This document shows, in pieces, positions 10,540 through 22,489 of a stretch of DNA of 64,000 nucleotides. The notes under the pieces are model-generated. The model was not told the origin of the DNA. It did not search any database and worked only from the letters and a program-made list of their open reading frames with translations. The stretch is from positions 41,400 to 105,399 of the forward strand of contig CAJHNH020002507.1 of the NCBI GenBank assembly GCA_905116865.2, read 5' to 3'. The DNA is from Candidula unifasciata (taxonomy: Eukaryota > Mollusca > Gastropoda > Stylommatophora > Geomitridae). The stretch's first letter is position 1. Each line of letters opens with the position of its first letter. The position numbers were made by a program, and so were the translations under genes.

Positions 10540-11205
10540 GTGCATAATCAATAGTAATTTAAGACTATCACGGACAGACACATTTAACGTTGTGAGAGCG
10601 CGCATCTTCCTGCTAGCAACATACGGATGTGAGTCGTGGACTGTCTAGCTATTATAATGGAAGAAATTGAAAGCTTTTGATTTGAAACACTATAGCAATA
10701 ACAACAGAACACCACGGATCAAGAAGAGAAAGAAAATAGACATATACTGTCATCTTAAAAGGTTAGTTAGTCTTTACGGTTCCGGGATCACAGCAAACCA
10801 GCTTGGCCCATAATTGCTCAACCGCTTTTACCAGTTACTCCAGTCACAAACTGAGTCAGATACGCTGCATACTTCAAGTGAATGCCGTAGCCATACATAG
10901 TGTCCTCGGTCAGCAAAACACACACGATTTGACCTGGAAAAGCATAAGGTGCATGCCTCCTTAAACACACTGCGAGACCAGGCGTTATCGCTGAAAATCA
11001 TCTTCATTCGACGAATAGCTGGGGGATGAGTAGACTAAAACTATTCCTGACCATTCTCCACGTGTCCTCAGACAAGTTGCAGCCACAGCCATAAAAAAAA
11101 ATAGCAGCTAAAAGATATAAATATCAAGGGAGATTGGCTAGTAAACAGCATCTTTACTCAGAAACAGACACATTTTAGCCATAGCTAAGTTCGTCAGTAA
11201 CATGG
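10540..11205 (+). mobile_element. LINE RT C-terminal fragment carrying a nested insertion
   Basis: The two parts (10540-10765 and 11100-11205) match consecutive parts of the LINE at 24940-25545: ACATACGGATGTGAGTCGTG in the first, GATTGGCTAGTAAACAGCAT in the second. Between them about 340 bp of unrelated DNA is flanked by TAAAAG on both sides, consistent with a short target-site duplication. Heavily decayed. Confidence 0.65.
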
Positions 11206-11283
11206 GAATGTCCCAAGTGCGCGGCTGTCATTTTTTGATTCATTGGTTCGTACATTTATTAATATAGGAATGATTGTCAGCAA

Positions 11284-11371
<88 letters not shown>
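11284..11371. repeat. (CA)n(TA)n microsatellite adjoining the gene A acceptor
   Basis: CA block then about 31 TA units ending at 11370, only six bases before the AG acceptor of the next exon. Confidence 0.95.
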
Positions 11372-11373
<2 letters not shown>

Positions 11374-11377
11374 ACAG

Positions 11378-11544
11378 AGTTGAGCGTTTTATTTGAACCA
11401 GTTCGCGTGAGTCGCATTGTCATTTTCGGCGCTGTTAGTCTAGTCTCGTCTATTGTCATCACGACCTTGGTACTGTTGCTAAGACGACGCCCAAGAAGTA
11501 GTAGTTATTCTGCTCAATATTCCGATGAATCAAATTCACAGTAA
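11378..11544 (+). CDS. Gene A, terminal exon: transmembrane helix and cytoplasmic tail
   Basis: After CCACAG (acceptor AG at 11376-11377) a phase-1 frame runs 55 codons to TAA at 11542-11544. It begins LSVLFEPVRVSR, continues into a roughly 21-residue hydrophobic stretch (IVIFGAVSLVSS, IVITTLVLLL), then a basic stop-transfer RRRPR and a short Ser/Tyr-rich tail ending DESNSQ. This is a classic type I membrane anchor. Joining EGF module 4 (ending ...A) gives AAG, Lys, with the frame kept. It parallels the terminal exon of gene B, though the tail sequences differ. The upstream sequence is (TA)n rather than a pyrimidine tract. No clear AATAAA follows. A use as a different gene's exon cannot be excluded. 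Confidence 0.72.
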
Positions 11545-11701
11545 CACTGGACATAAATCAGGGAAGACAGCGTGTCCCAGAAGTGCACCTAAGCACTTCT
11601 AGACAGGTACATTTGATATATGTATTTACGTTTCTAACTCATGTCTGTTTGAATTTAGTTATTCTTCTTCAGTTGCCTAAGTAAAAGTTAAGAAAAGGGC
11701 C

Positions 11702-11955
11702 ATTCTTCTTCTTCTTCTTCTTCTTCTTCTTCTTCTTCTTCTTCTTCTTCTTCTTCTTCTTCTTCTTCTTCTTCTTCTTCTTCTTCTTCTTCTTCTTCTT
11801 CTTCTTCTTCTTCTTTTCTTCTTCTTCTTCTTCTTCTTCTTCTTCTTCTTCTTCTTCTTCTTCTTCTTCTTCTTCTTCTTCTTCTTCTTCTTCTTCTTCT
11901 TCTTCTTCTTCTTCTTCTTCTTCTTCTTCTTCTTCTTCTTCTTCTTCTTCTTCAT
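11702..11955. repeat. (TTC)n array 3
   Basis: About 250 bp of nearly pure TTC downstream of gene A, with one TTTTC interruption at 11813. Confidence 0.97.
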
Positions 11956-12179
11956 CTTCTCTTCCTTCTTCTTCTCTTCCTTCTCCTCCTCTTATTCACT
12001 TTCCTCCTCATCCTCTTGTTCTTGCACCAGAAGTTGTAATGGCATTGTAAATGCTTATGTAACTTACTGTCACCCTACACTGCGCTTCGATTTTCCTCAA
12101 AAAGACGAGTAACTCACATACTTTCGCTAACGAGTAAATCCCAAATTCGAGAGGACGCGAAATTTACGTACTGAAGATA

Positions 12180-12600
12180 ACAATTAACTCACATCCTTGA
12201 GATGAGGGGTAACTCACATACTTGAGATAAGGAGTAACTCACATACTTGAGATAAGGAGTAACTCACATACTTGAGATGAGGGGTTACTCACATACTTGA
12301 GATAAGGAGTAACTCACATACTTGAGATAAGGAGTAACTTAGGGGTAATCACATACTGTACATTCTTGAGATGAGGGGTAACTCACATACTTGAGATGAG
12401 GGGTAACTCACATACTTGAGATGAGGGGTAACTCACATACTTGAGATGAGGGGTAACTCACATACTTGAGATGAGGGGTAACTCACATACTTGAGATGAG
12501 GGGTAACTCACATACTTGAGATGAGGGGTAACTCACATACTCGAGATGAGCGGTAACTCACATACTTGAGATGAGTGGTAACTCACGTACCGAAGATGAC
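12180..12600. repeat. 25-bp minisatellite
   Basis: About 17 copies of a 25-bp unit, GGGGTAACTCACATACTTGA then GATGA. The units from 12365 to 12540 are almost identical; the left part alternates GAGGGG and AAGGAG variants with one disrupted unit at 12335-12360. Lies between genes A and C. Confidence 0.97.
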
Positions 12601-12902
12601 GAGAAACAAACACATATACGTTGATGTGAACCCACATACCTGAGATGACGGATAACATACACATAAATGCAGCTAACGCTATCAAGGAAATGCCATGAGA
12701 GTATCTAATGGAGGAATAAGGGCTGAAAAGAGCTTCCGAAACTTAACAAAACCTTTTACAAATTGAACATTGCGTGTTGCAATTATAGATGTCTGCCAGT
12801 GTCTCTCTGTCAATTGCCATAGTCCAACACCTGTACGTTGAACCAACCGGTAAAGCTTGTCACTCTGGTCGTGAAGGTAGGCAGCCAATTTGATACCGCA
12901 GT

Positions 12903-13225
12903 GACACACACACACACACACTAACACACACAAGCACACACGCACACATTCACGGACGCACGCATGCACACACACACACAGAGAAACACACACACTCACA
13001 TACACACACACACACGCACGCACGCACAACCCCCCCCCCACACACACACACACACATACAAGCACACACGCTCGCACGCACGCAAGCATGCACACACACA
13101 GACATACACAGATACACACAGACACACACAGACACACACACACACGTTTTCATGCGCGCACACGCACTTGCACTCGCACACACTCTCACACACGCATGCA
13201 CACACACACACTCACACAAACACAT
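12903..13225. repeat. Degenerate (CA)n/(CGCA)n array
   Basis: About 320 bp of CACA with CGCA, TACA and GACA variants and a C-run at 13030. Confidence 0.95.
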
Positions 13226-13314
13226 CATACTTAAAAAAAGATACATCACCAATTATCACAAGACAAGTTGCAAAGTAACCTTGTAGTCGCGTTCCTGTCC
13301 GTTTAAATGCAGAA

Positions 13315-13450
13315 GGAGAACCGAGGTCTGGCCTCTAAAATAGTTTAGGATATGGGAGCGGAAACAATTTGAGACGAGGGACCATCCTATAGATGATCGG
13401 TAGCTGCTGCTGCTGCGATTACTCCCATGTGGACTTTTTTTAAATTATTG
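13315..13450 (+). mobile_element. Dispersed repeat family E
   Basis: Contains GATGATCGGTAGCTGCTG and CTCCCATGTGGACTTTTTTT, matching family E. Confidence 0.5.
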
Positions 13451-13819
13451 TACACATTTGTGTCATACTACCCCCTCCTCCTTTTCATCTCTCCACCTTT
13501 TTATCCCTTTCCCTCCCATCAATTCCACACTCAAGATAATCTGATAGTTTTCTTCCTTTTTATTTGATGATTCGCCTCAAGATGACAACTTAAAGGGCTT
13601 ACATTGGAAAGTACACATCAGACGACACGACAAGCTGTATCAAGAACTGAGACGTCAGTTCTAATTTTTCATTCTGATTGTTTTTGTACTTGTGCTTGTT
13701 AAGGCATCCGTTTTATTTGTGTTTTATTTAGGCATTATTTGTTTTCTTTTGTTAGGGATTAGCAAATAAACCATGCCTGTGAAAACACTGAAAAATAAAA
13801 TATTATGAATGTATTGCAC

Positions 13820-14440
13820 AGTTTCTAGATAATGTAGGTTTGGAAATAGTAACCGATTTCACTTACCTGGGAAGCAATATCTCATCAGATGGAAGAGTAG
13901 TGGCTGAAATCAAGCAGAGAATTGCAAAGGCAAATGCTGCTTAAAACAGACACCATAGTGCCTGGAGATCAAACATCTGCAGCACTTAAAATAAAACTCA
14001 GGTTTTACAAAACATGCGTTAGGCAGTTCTCCTCTGTGGAGCAGAAACTTCAAAAACAGAAATATAGAGAGCATGTTTAGAGGTTTTAAGGGAAGACGTC
14101 TGTTGGGGTTCAAATGGCAAGATAAAATTATCAATTCTTGATCATAACAAAAGAACAGACTTAAAAGATGTAAATTTAAAAATAAAAAAAAACGAAGATT
14201 GATGCAAATTGGACACGTCCTCAGATTGAAGAAAAAGAGATGGCCGAGATAGGCAATGCATTGGACACCACAAGGACAGCGAGAAAGAGGTAGGCCCAGA
14301 AACACTTGGAGGTGAAACTTTGAAGCTGAACTCAAGGCTACGCGAAGGACGAAACTGGATTTAGAAAGGATAGCTAAAGATCAAAATGAGTGGTGACAGT
14401 TTGTCTCTGCCTTATAAACATCTGGGCGCGATAATTTTTG
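13820..14440 (+). mobile_element. LINE RT C-terminal fragment
   Basis: Plus-strand frames give EIVTDFTYLGSNISSDG, then KQRIAKANAA, AVLLCGAET and, near the end, ERGRPRNTWR-like and DQNEWxQFVSAL. Same region of the protein as at 5722-6334 but with several frameshifts and stops. Inactive. Confidence 0.75.
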
Positions 14441-14959
14441 ATTGACTGATTGATTATTGCACAGTTTGTGGCGACTGTACTTTTAAGCTAGTTATATTCA
14501 CAGATGCAATTGGCCGGACTCATATACTACACACACACACACACACACACACACACGAAAACACACACACACAAAAGAAACGAGTAAATACAGGCAAAAT
14601 GTAAAGTTAATGATGGTTTAAGGCAGTTAGGAGGGAGGGGGTGTCACAACCTTCGCTACTGATTTTCACAGCCGAGGAGGTCTGTTTTTGAAAATCGCAG
14701 AGTCATTGTGGGATTTGAAATCCATCCAGTGTTTTCAGCGTCCTTTTAAAGACAAAAGATAGCTTCAAGCGTGAGAATGGGGATAGAGTCCATCACTGCA
14801 GCTCTGATTTGAATATTGGCGAACAAAGTTAGCAGATTAATTACTGTCTCTGGTTCTCAGTAGTTACTGCGCTGGGTTCAAAATGGACTAATGTGACATG
14901 AGCGGATACAAGCATCAGTACGCCAACATAGCAGGAAATCACGTGAATACACTGCCTGG

Positions 14960-15245
14960 GCTTTGCAGGAATGCGAGGACATGAAAGAGTGGATTGGTTT
15001 GGCTACAGAAGCGATGGCAACAGGAACACTCAAACTGGGAAGGGAGACATTCTAAAGATCACACAGGAACGAATGTTGACAGAAGACACGAGGTTAGAGG
15101 AAATAAATTGTGTAAGAATGTATTGGGTGAGGAACTAAAAGTGAATCCGGTGGAGGAAGAGAACGACGTGTGTATAATCAGTGTGCTACGGGAACAGTTA
15201 ACATCTACACCCTAAAGCATTTGCTGCGAGAGAGGGAACATTTAT
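14960..15245 (+). mobile_element. RNase H C-terminal fragment of an I-like LINE
   Basis: Translation gives GMRGHERVDWFGYRSDGN, a decayed form of the GxxGNExADxLA segment that closes the LINE RNase H domain, then a tail with ERG. Not a cellular gene. Confidence 0.55.
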
Positions 15246-15399
15246 GGGCATTCCCAGTGTGCCATGATTATCGATTCTTAAATCTGTAATCAGTATTTAG
15301 TAAAGACAAATACCCAAAGTAAGTGATGGTGGGTAATCGATACATGACAAGCTAGATGTAGTCAAGCCCTTCTGGAAGGTAGTGAACAGTGCGCAGGCA

Positions 15400-15650
15400 T
15401 AATTAGATCATTACGGTCTGAAGAGAATAGGGCACCGGGAGTGATCACGAGATCTCGCCAACACTCCACACTCAGAGGAAAGGCAAACACGTACATTCAG
15501 TCAGACTCACGAGATTTAGGCGACACTTCACACTCAGGTGAAAGGCAAGATGTACATTCAATCAGACTGCTGCTGGAGCCATCAGAGTTGGAACTCTTCG
15601 CTGGCTGTTGAAAATGGTGACGGGGTGCCGCAGGAAATCATCCGCGTGAT
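15400..15650 (+). mobile_element. I-like LINE 3' tail fragment
   Basis: Contains CACACTCAGAGGAAAGGCAA and the segment GGAACTCTTCGCTGGCTGTT, shared with the copies at 21195, 28600 and 50245. A partial internal duplication repeats the CACACTCAG..GAAAGGCAA part at 15525. Confidence 0.6.
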
Positions 15651-16100
15651 GTGGTATCAGGTCTTGAAACTTAAGTCAACTCAATATCGAAAACAGAGGA
15701 AAAGAGCTGGATGGAAGGGTGGAGGTGGCTGGCCACTTCTGATGTTCCAAGTTCCTTCTGTGTTCGTTTCTGCCGTAAATTCGACATGTAATAACTATTA
15801 GCAAAAATTCTCAGTTACATAAAGACCTCACTTTAAATGAAATGCAACATATATTTACATTGAAACATAGAACTGGGACTTTTGAACTCAGTTGTTACAC
15901 ACAGATTGTTTGAATATTATTGATCACAAGAGAAACAATTGGATGCTATAAAATTCGACGGTCAAAGATGATTGAGCCAAACAAAATACTTTTGGGAGGG
16001 GGGGGGGGGGAGGGGGTGGGGGGGGGGTGCTGAAAATCTGTACAAATAAATCGCTGCAATGAGTTTTTGGGGGATGGGGGAGCAACGTTTCCTGACAAAT
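15650..16100. other. No recognised gene; G-run
   Basis: Intergenic. Contains a G-rich block (15993-16028, GGGAGG with runs of up to 10 G). Nothing coding recognised. Confidence 0.5.
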
Positions 16101-16104
16101 GGGA

Positions 16105-16165
16105 GCCACTCTAGCATAGTGACTAGACGCACCGAAGAACTTTGATTCAAGTCCGCAGCGAACAT
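16105..16165 (+). mobile_element. tRNA-like SINE head
   Basis: TAGCATAGTGACTAGACGC followed by GATTCAAGTCC resembles pol III A and B boxes; no matching body found. Confidence 0.35.
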
Positions 16166-16199
16166 TTTACGTCTGTTTTTTATTCTTTTTCTTCTTTGC

Positions 16200-16607
16200 G
16201 TTCTGTTTCGAATGCTCAGATTAGTTGCCTCTAATGACTCCTGTGTCAGTAGCAGGTCCCTTATGGTTTCTCATAGTTTGCTCTGCACACTTTGCTCTTG
16301 AGGCCATGTTTCTTTTCGAAGTTGTATGTATAGAGGGCAGGTCAGCAGAATGTTCTCAGGTGTTTGCTGTTCCTGTCTGACGTGCACATTGTGTGGACTG
16401 TACAATCATTATTTTATGCATGTGGTAGTTGAGCCTGTTCGTATTCGGAAAATGTGTGTATGCTGCTTTCTGTTAAGTCTGCTGATAAGATCTTCTTGAT
16501 GTTTTCTGTTGGTTAGTTTTCTCCACAATTCCCTGTTTTTACCCTTGATGAATGTTTTGATTTCTGGTAATGGCATTATATGGGTTTGTTGTCTCTCGTT
16601 TGTACCA

Positions 16608-16665
<58 letters not shown>

Positions 16666-19560
16666 AAGTTTGTCTGCTAACTCATTTCTTGGTATGTCGC
16701 AGTGAGCCGGGATCCACTAAAGAACGATTGGATTATTTTCTGAGAGCCTGTTTAGCAGGCGGGTCAGTTCTCTTTCCATAGTGTCTCGTAGATTTCTTTA
16801 AGTCACCCGGAGGACTGAACTGCAATCACGAAGGAATACAATGTTGCTTTCTTTTTTTTCATTGGTTGCATAAATAAATGCTCACAGCTCTGCTCTGAAG
16901 TTTGTTGTTTCTTCCACAGACCCTAGACTTTTTTTTTTACTGTGGTTCCATCTTGCAGTATGATGGCCTATCCAGCTACTCTGTTTTTATTCGGCTCCCT
17001 CCAACGATACATCGGCGTAAACATGAGACCATTGTGTGTTTTTTTTTTTTTTTTGGATAAGAGTTGTAGACATGTTCAAACGTCTTTACATGCAGTACTA
17101 GATCACATTCTTCAGCCTTTCTGCCTGTGCCTGGGATTGTTGTTGTGACTATTGTTAGGCTACAGGTCTATGCTTAATGGCCGGATCATTTGCCACGTTG
17201 AAGGGTCTTTAGAAAGGATGTTACTCTTCTTTGCGTAGTAAAATTTGACAGATCGTGAAAGTGTTTTCGTTACGGCAGGTTTTTTTTTTTTAATGTTAAG
17301 TTGTTTTGCTATCCTATGCTTGGGGTTGTTGCTCATGCGTTTCATTTTTTCTGTTTGAGTAAGCACTTTTTCTTGCCCTCGATTGATCAAGCTCTAAAGG
17401 CCCGAATTGTCATACCCCTAGTGATGATTCTGAGACCAGTGTTCTGTATTTTGGCTAGTTTGTACATATTTGATTTGGCTGCGGTGGAGTATGCTCCCAA
17501 TCCGTACTCAAGTTTTGGATCGTACGCATCCTGTGTAAACTCGTCGTCTAGTGTTGGTATCTGCACCCAAGCTTGTCTTAGTTAGTTTCTTTATCTGTAT
17601 GAGCTGGAGCGTAGCCTTTACTTTGCGCTTCATCAATGTGAGGTGGGGGCTGGGGGGGGGGGAAATGCATGGTAAGTCTTTTGTTGAATTTTACTCCCAA
17701 ATATGTGGGGTTTTCCTCTTTTGGAAGTATGTTGCCTTCTAGGTACAGATCAAATTGTTCTAGATGTGTAGAAGTTAGAAGAGAGTCGAGACTGTTTTGT
17801 TGCGGTTTAATGTGACTCCCCAAGAGTCTGTCCATTTCCTAACTATATTTATAGGTTACTATATTCTTGTTTTAGTTGTAAATATGTGTTCAGCTTGTGT
17901 TCATATGGCCAGGTCATCTGCATGTAATTCCTCGTCAATGTGAGTCGTGAACTTTTCGGGCGGTCATTGATGAAAAATATAAATAGGGTAGGAGATATAA
18001 CACCTCCCTGGTCGACACCTTTTTGTAACCTGACCCGTTGGCTTTTGAATTCTTCCAGTCTGACTCTAATTCAGGAAAACATATGCCCTTTTATCCCGCT
18101 GTTGTGCTAGTTTTAGCAAGTCCTTTTTTCAAACCTTGTCAAAGGCTTTGGTCAGGTCGAAGAAAGTAGCTAGCAGTTTGTATTTTTTTTTCTGGAAAGT
18201 ATCTCCAACTTCCTATTCGAGACATGAAGGTTTGGTCATCCTGAAGCCCGATTGGCTGTCATCCAGTATTTTGTTTTCTTCCACGAAATTAGGTAACCTG
18301 TTGCTCAATAATCTTGCCATGGTCTTTCCAAGGCAGCTTAGGAGACTAACGGTAACGGAATTTGTTATCCTTGGGATTTCCTTCCTCTGCTATGCGGACT
18401 ATTTCTGTCTCCTCCCATTCCTTTGGAAGTGGTTCCTGGGTCCAGTATTGACTGATAAGGTCTAAGAGTCGTTGCCTACCAGATGGTCCCAAGTGTACTA
18501 TTATTTCATGTGCGATTCAGTCAAGTCGAGGTGCATTCCTTTTCTTAAGGTTTCCTAATGCGCGTTTCTTGGGGACTAAAGAGTTTATTTATTACATCTT
18601 GGTTGTTTTCTTGCTTTTTATTGGTACTCCCCAGTTCTCCTTCTCTCGCTCTAGACATGAAGATTTTGCTTTCCTCTGCAAATCTATTGCCCAGAAGGTT
18701 TGTTGCTTGTTTACTAGTGAATGTTGTGCGACCATCTTCAATGACAATGTTGGCATCGCTGGTATGATTCTCCTCAGTTAGGCATTTTACAAGATGCCCT
18801 AAATTGTTATCGTCTTTACCGTCTTTCACATTGCTGAGAGCTGCAGTCTTTTCATGCCATCTTGCCCTGATGCATGTGAGTGTTTCTCTTCTATAAATAG
18901 CCAGATGTTTATTGTGCTATGTTACGCTGATGTCAGAGTGATCTTGTTCTCTTGCTTCTGTGCTTCTCTTCTGCAGCTGTTGCTGTTCTTGGGTCCTGAA
19001 GTGTTCCTAGTTTTGCCTTTAATTTTGGGGGACTGATCGTTGTGCTGCTTCGAGTATGATACTGGTAATAGTTGTGGTGTTTTCATAATCTCATTGGTTG
19101 GAAAAGGCTCTGATAGCTTTCTCCAGTTAAGTGTGTGTGTAGAGGTCCCAGTCTGCTTTCTTGTATTTCCAGCTGGCTATCTTCTTCCTGTTTTCTTGTG
19201 GCGTGACCTTTCTTATCATAACGATGACTGGTTAGTGATCACTTCCTACCAGTTGTTTCATCACTTTCCTGTCTGTCCGTCGTTGGATGTTTTCTGTAGC
19301 TATATCTAGGTCTGGTGTACCTCTAGTTCACCATCGTCTAGTGTAGAAGGTTGCTTCAGAATCGGGATCATTCATTAGTATCAGCAGGTTTTCTATCATC
19401 CATTCTTCCACTTCTTCTCCTCGTGAGTTTACAGAAGCATAGCCCCCAACTAGGAGAAAGACTTTTTAAGGCACCGATAATTAGGTGGCTCTTATAAGCT
19501 ACTGGCATCGCTACTCTAGATCTAATTTATTGTTGCTGGGACAATAAAAGTTACAAACGT
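16200..19560 (-). mobile_element. Nearly full-length LINE: endonuclease, RT and RNase H (I-like)
   Basis: Read on the minus strand from about 19500, a decayed endonuclease end appears (PDLDIATENI and GSDHxPVIV, the usual SDHRPV). It is followed by a linker and an RT with QGGVISPTLFIFFIND near 18000 and HADDLAI near 17900 (the YADD box with H for Y). Then comes NPTYLGVKFNKRLT near 17680 and finally an RNase H-like VYADVSLEGA near 17010. Endonuclease-RT-RNase H order is that of I-clade LINEs. There are many frameshifts, so it is inactive. All long plus-strand ORFs here are its antisense shadows. It contains a GT microsatellite at 16612-16664. Confidence 0.8.
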
Positions 19561-19909
19561 ACAGCAGCTCAGGAAAGATATGTAGTTTTACAGTCAGATG
19601 TTCAGACTCACTGATGCTTCTGGAAGTTTCTGTGACTGCAATAGTATTTTTGTTAACTAGTGTAATGATGGCTCTTTGTGGCCATCACTGTCTAGCCTAA
19701 ATGTTTCATAGCCTCTGACAGTAAAGCGAGAGCATATAAAAGCAAATAAGATAAATAAATGCCATAAATTGTTGTTAAGTAAGGTCCTACAAAGTAAAAG
19801 CAGCCAGTTTAATGTTGGCCACATCATCAAAAAGTGCAAACCGGTCTATATACTATAGGTTTACCAACCAAACACTCAGTACGCGTTAGGGCGTGGAAAA
19901 GGTCCAGCC

Positions 19910-20205
19910 TTTTTATAACATATCCCCCGTGTGGGTTCCGGGGCCCCATTGTGGGGAAAACAAGAATAGACCCACTGCCTCCCCAAAAGTATGTCGTAAG
20001 AGTCGACTAAATGGGGAGCATCCTTTGAAGTCGGAGTGCATCTGCCGGAGAGGCAAGGAACCAACAGTCTGTATTCAAGAGAATGAGATCTGTAAAACTG
20101 ATGCACACGCAACACTCAGGTTCTGGAGCAGGACTGCAGTTCAGTAATGGACGAGCAACCAGAACTTTCCGCCAGAGTGTACAGCTGGTGAACGTAAAGA
20201 AGAAA
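19910..20205 (+). mobile_element. Dispersed repeat family C, full copy
   Basis: Reference copy of the roughly 290-bp repeat: starts GTGTGGGTTCCGGGGCCCCA and ends GTGAACGTAAAGAAGAA. Other copies are at 1262, 21468, 37005, 49745 and 54240. SINE-like. Confidence 0.7.
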
Positions 20206-20595
20206 GAAAAAAAGATAACAAATCGAGAGTCGAGGTAGCTAGACTGACGTCTGCAGAGCCATTCTCAAGTGGCGCCATCTAGCTTAACCTGTGTTTAAAA
20301 CAGGTGTGAACAACCAGCAAAGTGTGGAGATACAATGTCCGAATTCTCTTCTCTGCCAAGATTAGCTCCACTGAGTTGGCAGGTTCAAAAGAGCAAGGCT
20401 TGCCTGGTTATGCAATATTCTAACACTCCTGTCTGTCTGAGTACTGCCAACAGTATAATTATGTGGACCTAGTGTCTAGTAGTGGCCGGCGGGCGCGATG
20501 TTAACCACATCACATCACATCAATTCATCAGCCTGCTCGTTACCTGGCACACCTGAATTTCTGCACATGAAATCAATAATATGCTCCTGATCTCA

Positions 20596-20680
20596 GTACC
20601 ATTGACGAAACCAAAACAATACAAATTGTCCGCAGCCGGGACCTAGGGATTACGAAGCACGTTCACAATGCCTAGGCGGC
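20596..20680 (-). mobile_element. SINE-B partial copy
   Basis: Minus-strand remnant of the SINE-B head (CCGGGAC, TACGAAGC and GAAACCAA landmarks). Confidence 0.45.
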
Positions 20681-20744
20681 AGAAGCCATTCAGCTTGAGG
20701 TAGTTGGAGGTATATTTGCAATGTTCCTGCTGCAGATGCTTTCT

Positions 20745-20942
20745 AACGATGACTATGTACAACCAATAAATCACAACTATGCACAACAAGTAAATCACAA
20801 CTATGTACAAAAAATAAATCATAACTATGCACAACAAATAAATCATAGCTATGTACATCAAACAAATCCCAGCTATGCACAACAAATAAATCCCAACTAT
20901 GTAAAACAAATAAATCACAACTATGCACACACACAAAAATCA
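20745..20942. repeat. 24-bp tandem repeat within an open frame
   Basis: About eight copies of a 24-bp unit (AACTATGCACAACAAATAAA then TCAC). Because 24 is a multiple of three, the plus frame 20721-21003 stays open and spells repeats of the octapeptide NYAQQINH. No splice or conservation evidence supports translation. Confidence 0.9.
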
Positions 20943-21194
20943 CTAAACGATTTGTACCGTTTGCGTTTACGTTTAATTTTTGTAGCACCCTGTATACAAA
21001 TGTAACGTGTTTTCTAATAAAATAATGTATACATGAAAGTTACTCGTTCTGTCCATTCTTTTTTTCCCCCCTCTTTTCTCTAGATCATGTTCTGCCTTAC
21101 AGTGTCAGGTTTTAAAGAGACGTCTGGTGTGAGTGTCAGCTTGGCTACGTTCATGCTGGCATTCACTGTCTCATGTCTTCCACCAGTCCATTGC

Positions 21195-21390
21195 TTGCTT
21201 GTTCACTACACTCAGAGGAAAGGCAAAACGGACACATAACCAGATTGTGACCAGTACCATCAGTGATGGAACTTTGCGCTGGCTGCTGAAGATGAGGACG
21301 GAGCATGCGTGGGGATGCTCCAAGTGCTGTGATGTTAATTCTCGACTCAATTCATTGCTTGCAGGCGTAACCTCTAGACATGCTTCTGTA
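21195..21390 (+). mobile_element. I-like LINE 3' tail (RNase H end)
   Basis: Translates as TTLRGKAKRTHNQIVTSTIS, then DGTLRWLLKMRTEHAWGCSK: the terminal part after RNase H in I-like LINEs. Several copies share it (15400, 28600, 31610, 50245). Confidence 0.65.
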
Positions 21391-21467
21391 ATGTTAAAGT
21401 TCCAGGTTCTCTCTGTTGCACTGTGCTGTGGCAGACTTGATACATATTTTTCTTCTTTGTTCACCTA

Positions 21468-21725
21468 GTGTAAGCTCCAGCGGAAAGTCCAGGTTGTTCG
21501 TCCAGTTGAATTTTAACATTTTTGTGCTGGGCCTGAGTTTTTTTTTTTTTTATGTACATCCGTTTTACTGTCATGTTTGTAAGCAGTTGGTTGCTCCTTG
21601 CCACTAGGGAAGATGTACTCTGACTTCGAACAAAATCCCCAGTTAGTCGACTCCAATGACATGCTTGATGGGAAGGCATTGGGTATTTTCTTGTTTCCCG
21701 AGATGTATGTTCAAATCATTGTGTA
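21468..21725 (-). mobile_element. Dispersed repeat family C
   Basis: Reverse complement of the family C unit (AGCTCCAGCGGAAAGTCCAG, then GTCGACTCCAATGACATGCTT), interrupted by a T-run at 21538. Confidence 0.65.
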
Positions 21726-21814
21726 TGTTGTTCTCTGATGAGATTAAGTATTCGTTCCCTGCCAATTTCTCCCGACATCCTTTTTTTAATGGCCAAGTCT
21801 CTATCTTATTATTT

Positions 21815-22076
21815 CAGTCGCTGTGGCGGAGCGGCTAGACGGTCGCCTGCGGATGGGAAAATCGCGGATTCTCTCCCCGGGCGGACCCTTGACTTTTTTT
21901 TTTCAAAAATGACCTTGGTTTCCAGGTCGTCACAGCCTTGAGTGGGTACCAGGTGCAGTCCTGGAAAGTAAAGGCAGCTGGTGTGATTACCTATCTTGTG
22001 CTGATCGGTCTATAAAATATAAGTCTAGCCCTATATGCCTTTTAAGCCTACAAACGTGGAAAAGGATCCTTAAATT
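21815..22076 (+). mobile_element. SINE-A copy
   Basis: Head TGTGGCGGAGCGGCTAGAC, T-rich middle, body GAGTGGGTACCAGGTGCAGT and GATCGGTCTATAAAATATA, tail GTGGAAAAGGATCC. Full-length-like copy. Confidence 0.8.
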
Positions 22077-22489
22077 ATATTTTTTGGTCCTATTTTTTCG
22101 AACGTCTATCACAAAACGGTTTTGATGTTGAAATCTAACGCGACAGAGCTAATGCCTTTAACTGCAAGCAGAGAATCATCAATCAACCGAGGATTCTCTT
22201 CCCGATGAAGGTTGACTAAAATGAATCTTATGCTCAGTCTCTCATTTTTGTGGTACACTTCGAGACTACTACTTGTCCAACTTACGATGTTACACTCCAG
22301 TATTTATCGTTGTCTACCTCTTGCTCACTCGACGTCAACATTTTTTTTTCAATGTGCTTTTTTTTTCTAAGCCGTGTGAATGTGGAAAGCAACACACTAT
22401 GGCGTTATTATCCCAGAACCGTATCATAGAAGCAAAACAAACAAACAAAGTAGGTCGGCTATTGCAATGCAAAGATTATAACTCTTTTG

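Noticed and set aside
12180..12600. CRISPR-like array of direct repeats
   Set aside because: Head-to-tail 25-bp units without unique spacers; eukaryotic minisatellite.
16509..19309. Several plus-strand ORFs with hydrophobic stretches
   Set aside because: Antisense of a minus-strand LINE with recognisable endonuclease, RT and RNase H motifs.
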